A stretch of DNA of 64,000 bases from Armatimonadota bacterium (GTDB lineage: Bacteria > Armatimonadota > Fimbriimonadia > Fimbriimonadales > GBS-DC). The notes under the pieces are model-generated. The model searched no databases. It saw only the letters and a program-made list of their open reading frames with translations, and was not told where the DNA came from. The translations under genes were made by a program, and so were the position numbers. Where the stretch lies: contig JABWCR010000012.1 in NCBI GenBank assembly GCA_013359125.1, positions 1 through 64,000 of the forward strand, written 5' to 3'. Positions 61,935 to 64,000 of this stretch are shown here, piece after piece (the stretch's first letter is position 1; every line of letters starts with the position of its first letter).

Positions 61935-63362
61935 CTAGGATCCCATTGCCTTGACCGCTTGCTCGACTAGATCGATCGCCTGCTCCTCGGTCAATTCGGC
62001 GCCCGCTTTCAACTCGTCAGTCTGCAGTCCGGCTAGTATCTCGTCCAAGTCGTCCGAAAAGTGCTGAGAAGCAGAACGATTGGCCTGTCTGCGCTGCTCG
62101 TCTACAAATCCGATAGCCTTTGCGGCAGCCGTCTTGTCGCCTCGCTTTGATAGCAATACGCCGATCGCCTCCATGCCGTCCAGCCAAATGCTGCGGCGGG
62201 GAGACCGACGCAACAGCTCGACGCTCTTACTGGCCGTTTCGACCGCTTCGGCAGGATCGTCTTCTAAGGTCATGGTGATCAAATACGAACAGACCGACGT
62301 CATTTCGTTCACTAGATCTTTCTTCGAAAACTCGTCCCACAGCGAGCGCATTTCTGCAACCGAGTTCTCTTTGTTGCCTTCCTTCCAATGGATGTAGGCA
62401 ATGTAGAGCCTTGCATGGCCGATCAGGATCGGATCGTTGATTTCCTCATAGAGCCTCTTGGCTTCCACAAAATAGGGCAACGCATCGGCATACCTTCGCT
62501 GGTTTGAATAGAGAATGCCCATATAAGAATTGGCCAGACCCATGCGCCCCGTGTTGGCCAACTGCTCGGCCAAGCCGATCGCGGCTTTCAGCTCGGTCTC
62601 AGATCGCTCATATTCGCCCAACAACAGCATCGTGTAGCCTAAGTTGAGCCGAGCGGCCAGTTCGGGCGAACGCTCCTGAAGCCGCTGAAAGATCGCCACG
62701 CATTCTTCGAAGCACTTTGCGGCCTCTTCTTCGCGGCCAAGGCCTTGCAATGCCAGCGCCAGATTGTTATTGGCCGCGGCCATTCCCCACTCGTCGTTCA
62801 GCAAGGTGCGTATTTCGAGATTCTCTTGATGGTAGGCCAGCGATCCGAGGTTGTCGCCTTCGGCAAATGCAAGGTTGCCGGCCGCATTGAGAGCGGTCGC
62901 CCGGGCATTCGTTTTTTCACTTGCTTTAGGGTGATTCAGGGCCTCGTCCGCCCTCCGGCGACCCTCTTGGAGCATACCCCGCGTGCTCCAGTAAACATCT
63001 AAGCAGCCCACCAGCGTCAATGCAGGCTCGGCGCTCTCGGTGTCGCCCATCGCCCATTCCAGAGCCGACCGGATGTTCTCGTAATCTTGATCGAACCGCG
63101 TCAGCCACTCGGCCATGCCCGCGCCGCGCATTTGTACGCGCCCCTCGGTCGCCGTCTCGCTAAAGTAGTCTCGATGCCGGTCCCGCATCGAGATCGCCTC
63201 GCCGCCCATGTTCAGCCGCTCGCGCGCATATTGGCGGACGGTCTCCAGCAAGCGATATCGCCCCCCGCCAGGCGCGTCGGGGTCAAAGGTTACAAGCGAC
63301 TTGTCCACGAGCGCAGTCAAAAGGTCCAGCGCTTCCCATTCTTCGATCAATGCGTCGGCCAC
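61935..63362 (-). CDS. TPR half-protein (C-terminal half of split regulator)
   Basis: A 475-residue protein equal to the C-terminal half of the intact regulator. It starts (GTG 63360-63362) with MADALIEEWEALDLLTALVDKSLVTFD, matching VDEYAVIDLLGNLVDKSLVNVEE of the intact copy, then YRLLETVRQYARERL and about nine TPR-like repeats. TACAAT lies 8 nt before the GTG, so it appears to have its own leaderless promoter. Although it is the C-terminal half, it is encoded upstream of the N-terminal half. Confidence 0.85.
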   Translation of the reverse strand: MADALIEEWEALDLLTALVDKSLVTFDPDAPGGGRYRLLETVRQYARERLNMGGEAISMRDRHRDYFSETATEGRVQMRGAGMAEWLTRFDQDYENIRSALEWAMGDTESAEPALTLVGCLDVYWSTRGMLQEGRRRADEALNHPKASEKTNARATALNAAGNLAFAEGDNLGSLAYHQENLEIRTLLNDEWGMAAANNNLALALQGLGREEEAAKCFEECVAIFQRLQERSPELAARLNLGYTMLLLGEYERSETELKAAIGLAEQLANTGRMGLANSYMGILYSNQRRYADALPYFVEAKRLYEEINDPILIGHARLYIAYIHWKEGNKENSVAEMRSLWDEFSKKDLVNEMTSVCSYLITMTLEDDPAEAVETASKSVELLRRSPRRSIWLDGMEAIGVLLSKRGDKTAAAKAIGFVDEQRRQANRSASQHFSDDLDEILAGLQTDELKAGAELTEEQAIDLVEQAVKAMGS

Positions 63363-63370
63363 AAGACACT

Positions 63371-63405
63371 ATTGTATCCCCTACAAGCCGTGGCTGTGAT
63401 ATTAT
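63371..63405. promoter_or_regulatory. Divergent -10 elements for the split regulator and membrane protein
   Basis: Minus strand: TACAAT (63371-63376), 8 nt before GTG 63362. Plus strand: TGA-TATTAT (extended -10; hexamer 63400-63405), 7 nt before ATG 63413. Neither gene has a ribosome site. Confidence 0.6.
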
Positions 63406-63412
63406 TGCCCTT

Positions 63413-64000
63413 ATGCGGCGATGGGAATGGGCAGCGGCGATTGGCGTTTACTTCGCGCTCAACCTCGCGGCGCCGTTCTTAAGAGCGCCGCTGGAGCATG
63501 TTTTCACAGCCTCAGTCGTGGCAACCCTGGCGTTTCTGGCCGTACAATTGGGGTTAGTCGCTGCTCTCTCTCGATTTGGCAAAGACGCCCCTGCCGGTCT
63601 TGGTTTGCTCCTGACGGGCATCCTCATGTTGGCAGGCCTTAGATTGATGGCGGAAGTCGGCTGGATTGCCTCCGATCCTCGCACTAAGGCGCCCATGTTC
63701 CCCATTCCGTCGGCCCTGGCGAACCTCTCGATGACGCTTGCTGCCGTCGGGTTGGGACGGCTCGTTTCTCTGATCATTCGCGAGCCGGGCCTGCTGGCGC
63801 CCGTCGTGCCGCTGGCCGCCCTCATCGACGTGCTGACGGTCTATGCGCCTGGAGGATTTGTAAAGAAGGCGATAGAGAATAATCCGCAACTGACGGCGAC
63901 GCTGACGGTCAAGGCTCCCCAAGTCGCGACAGAGCAGGACTTCGGCACGGTTACCGCCTTTGCACTGATCGGCGTGGCCGACCTGGTGTTCCTCTCGCTC
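63413..64000 (+). CDS. Membrane protein, incomplete at window end
   Basis: An open frame of 196 codons runs off the window. It begins MRRWEWAAAIGVYFALNLAAPFLR and contains at least five hydrophobic segments, among them VATLAFLAVQLGLVAALS, LGLLLTGILMLAGL and LVPLAALIDVLTVYA-like stretches. No family is recognised. It runs divergently from the split regulator. Confidence 0.7.
   Translation, partial: MRRWEWAAAIGVYFALNLAAPFLRAPLEHVFTASVVATLAFLAVQLGLVAALSRFGKDAPAGLGLLLTGILMLAGLRLMAEVGWIASDPRTKAPMFPIPSALANLSMTLAAVGLGRLVSLIIREPGLLAPVVPLAALIDVLTVYAPGGFVKKAIENNPQLTATLTVKAPQVATEQDFGTVTAFALIGVADLVFLSL

Overview
This window looks like the chromosome of a diderm, LPS-bearing, free-living bacterium with moderately high GC, most probably an Armatimonadota relative (Fimbriimonadia-like). 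The placement is an inference with no tree behind it. Supporting signs are an SLH-domain outer-membrane porin (OM tethering as in diderm Terrabacteria), LPS genes (KDO transferase waaA, LptC/LptA-like protein), PEP-CTERM and dockerin-type secreted proteins, flagellar export genes, and many genes with a -10 box 5-10 nt before the start codon (leaderless transcripts). Gene density is high and several convergent pairs overlap. I see no phage, IS element or CRISPR array.

Layout. 1-316: non-coding, with inverted repeats. 0.3-2.9 kb (-): Tat-type Gfo/Idh oxidoreductase, HEAT-repeat protein, TauE permease. 2.9-8.7 kb: threonine aldolase, fused SecDF, RecJ, DinB-like protein. 8.7-12.6 kb: envelope block (DUF374 acyltransferase, waaA, M48 lipoprotein, GT2) and a peroxiredoxin fragment. 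12.6-14.7 kb: large secreted dockerin protein. 14.7-18.75 kb (-): nusA-ylxR-infB-ylxP-rbfA, with an intrinsic terminator in the nusA leader. 18.8-23.6 kb: era, a lipoprotein, an LptC/LptA-like protein, and two paralogous dockerin proteins. 23.6-27.2 kb: Ser/Thr kinase with TPRs, zinc-ribbon membrane protein, queE, rpmA. 27.3-33 kb: trpD, YHS-domain protein, glycogen debranching enzyme, Cu P-type ATPase. 33-36.8 kb: polysaccharide polymerase/ligase, flippase, GT2. 37-40 kb: SLH porin, PEP-CTERM protein, tRNA-Ala. 40.1-45.3 kb (-): cyclase/NB-ARC/TPR regulator, esterase, PhyH oxygenase, small ORF. 45.3-49.7 kb: M61 peptidase, NTF2-like protein, PEGA/Big2 lipoprotein, fmt and def. 49.8-55 kb: fliM-fliN-fliO-fliP-fliQ-fliR-flhB. 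55-59.6 kb: HyuA-type hydantoinase, VIT/VWA protein, cold-shock protein. 59.8-63.4 kb (-): a second cyclase/NB-ARC/TPR regulator, split into two genes whose order is reversed. 63.4-64 kb: start of a membrane protein running off the window.

Most notable. (1) The split regulator at 60.5-63.4 kb: the C-terminal half (winged helix/TPR) lies upstream of the N-terminal half (cyclase/NB-ARC), 3 nt apart, and the break falls where the intact paralogue at 42.4-45.3 kb reads straight through. (2) The leaderless-promoter pattern (mostly GG-TANNNT, 5-10 nt, then the start codon), seen at more than a dozen genes including def, trpD, era and the Cu-ATPase. (3) The terminator-like hairpin in the nusA leader. 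No single undescribed multi-gene system can be proven from sequence alone; the permuted regulator is the best candidate.
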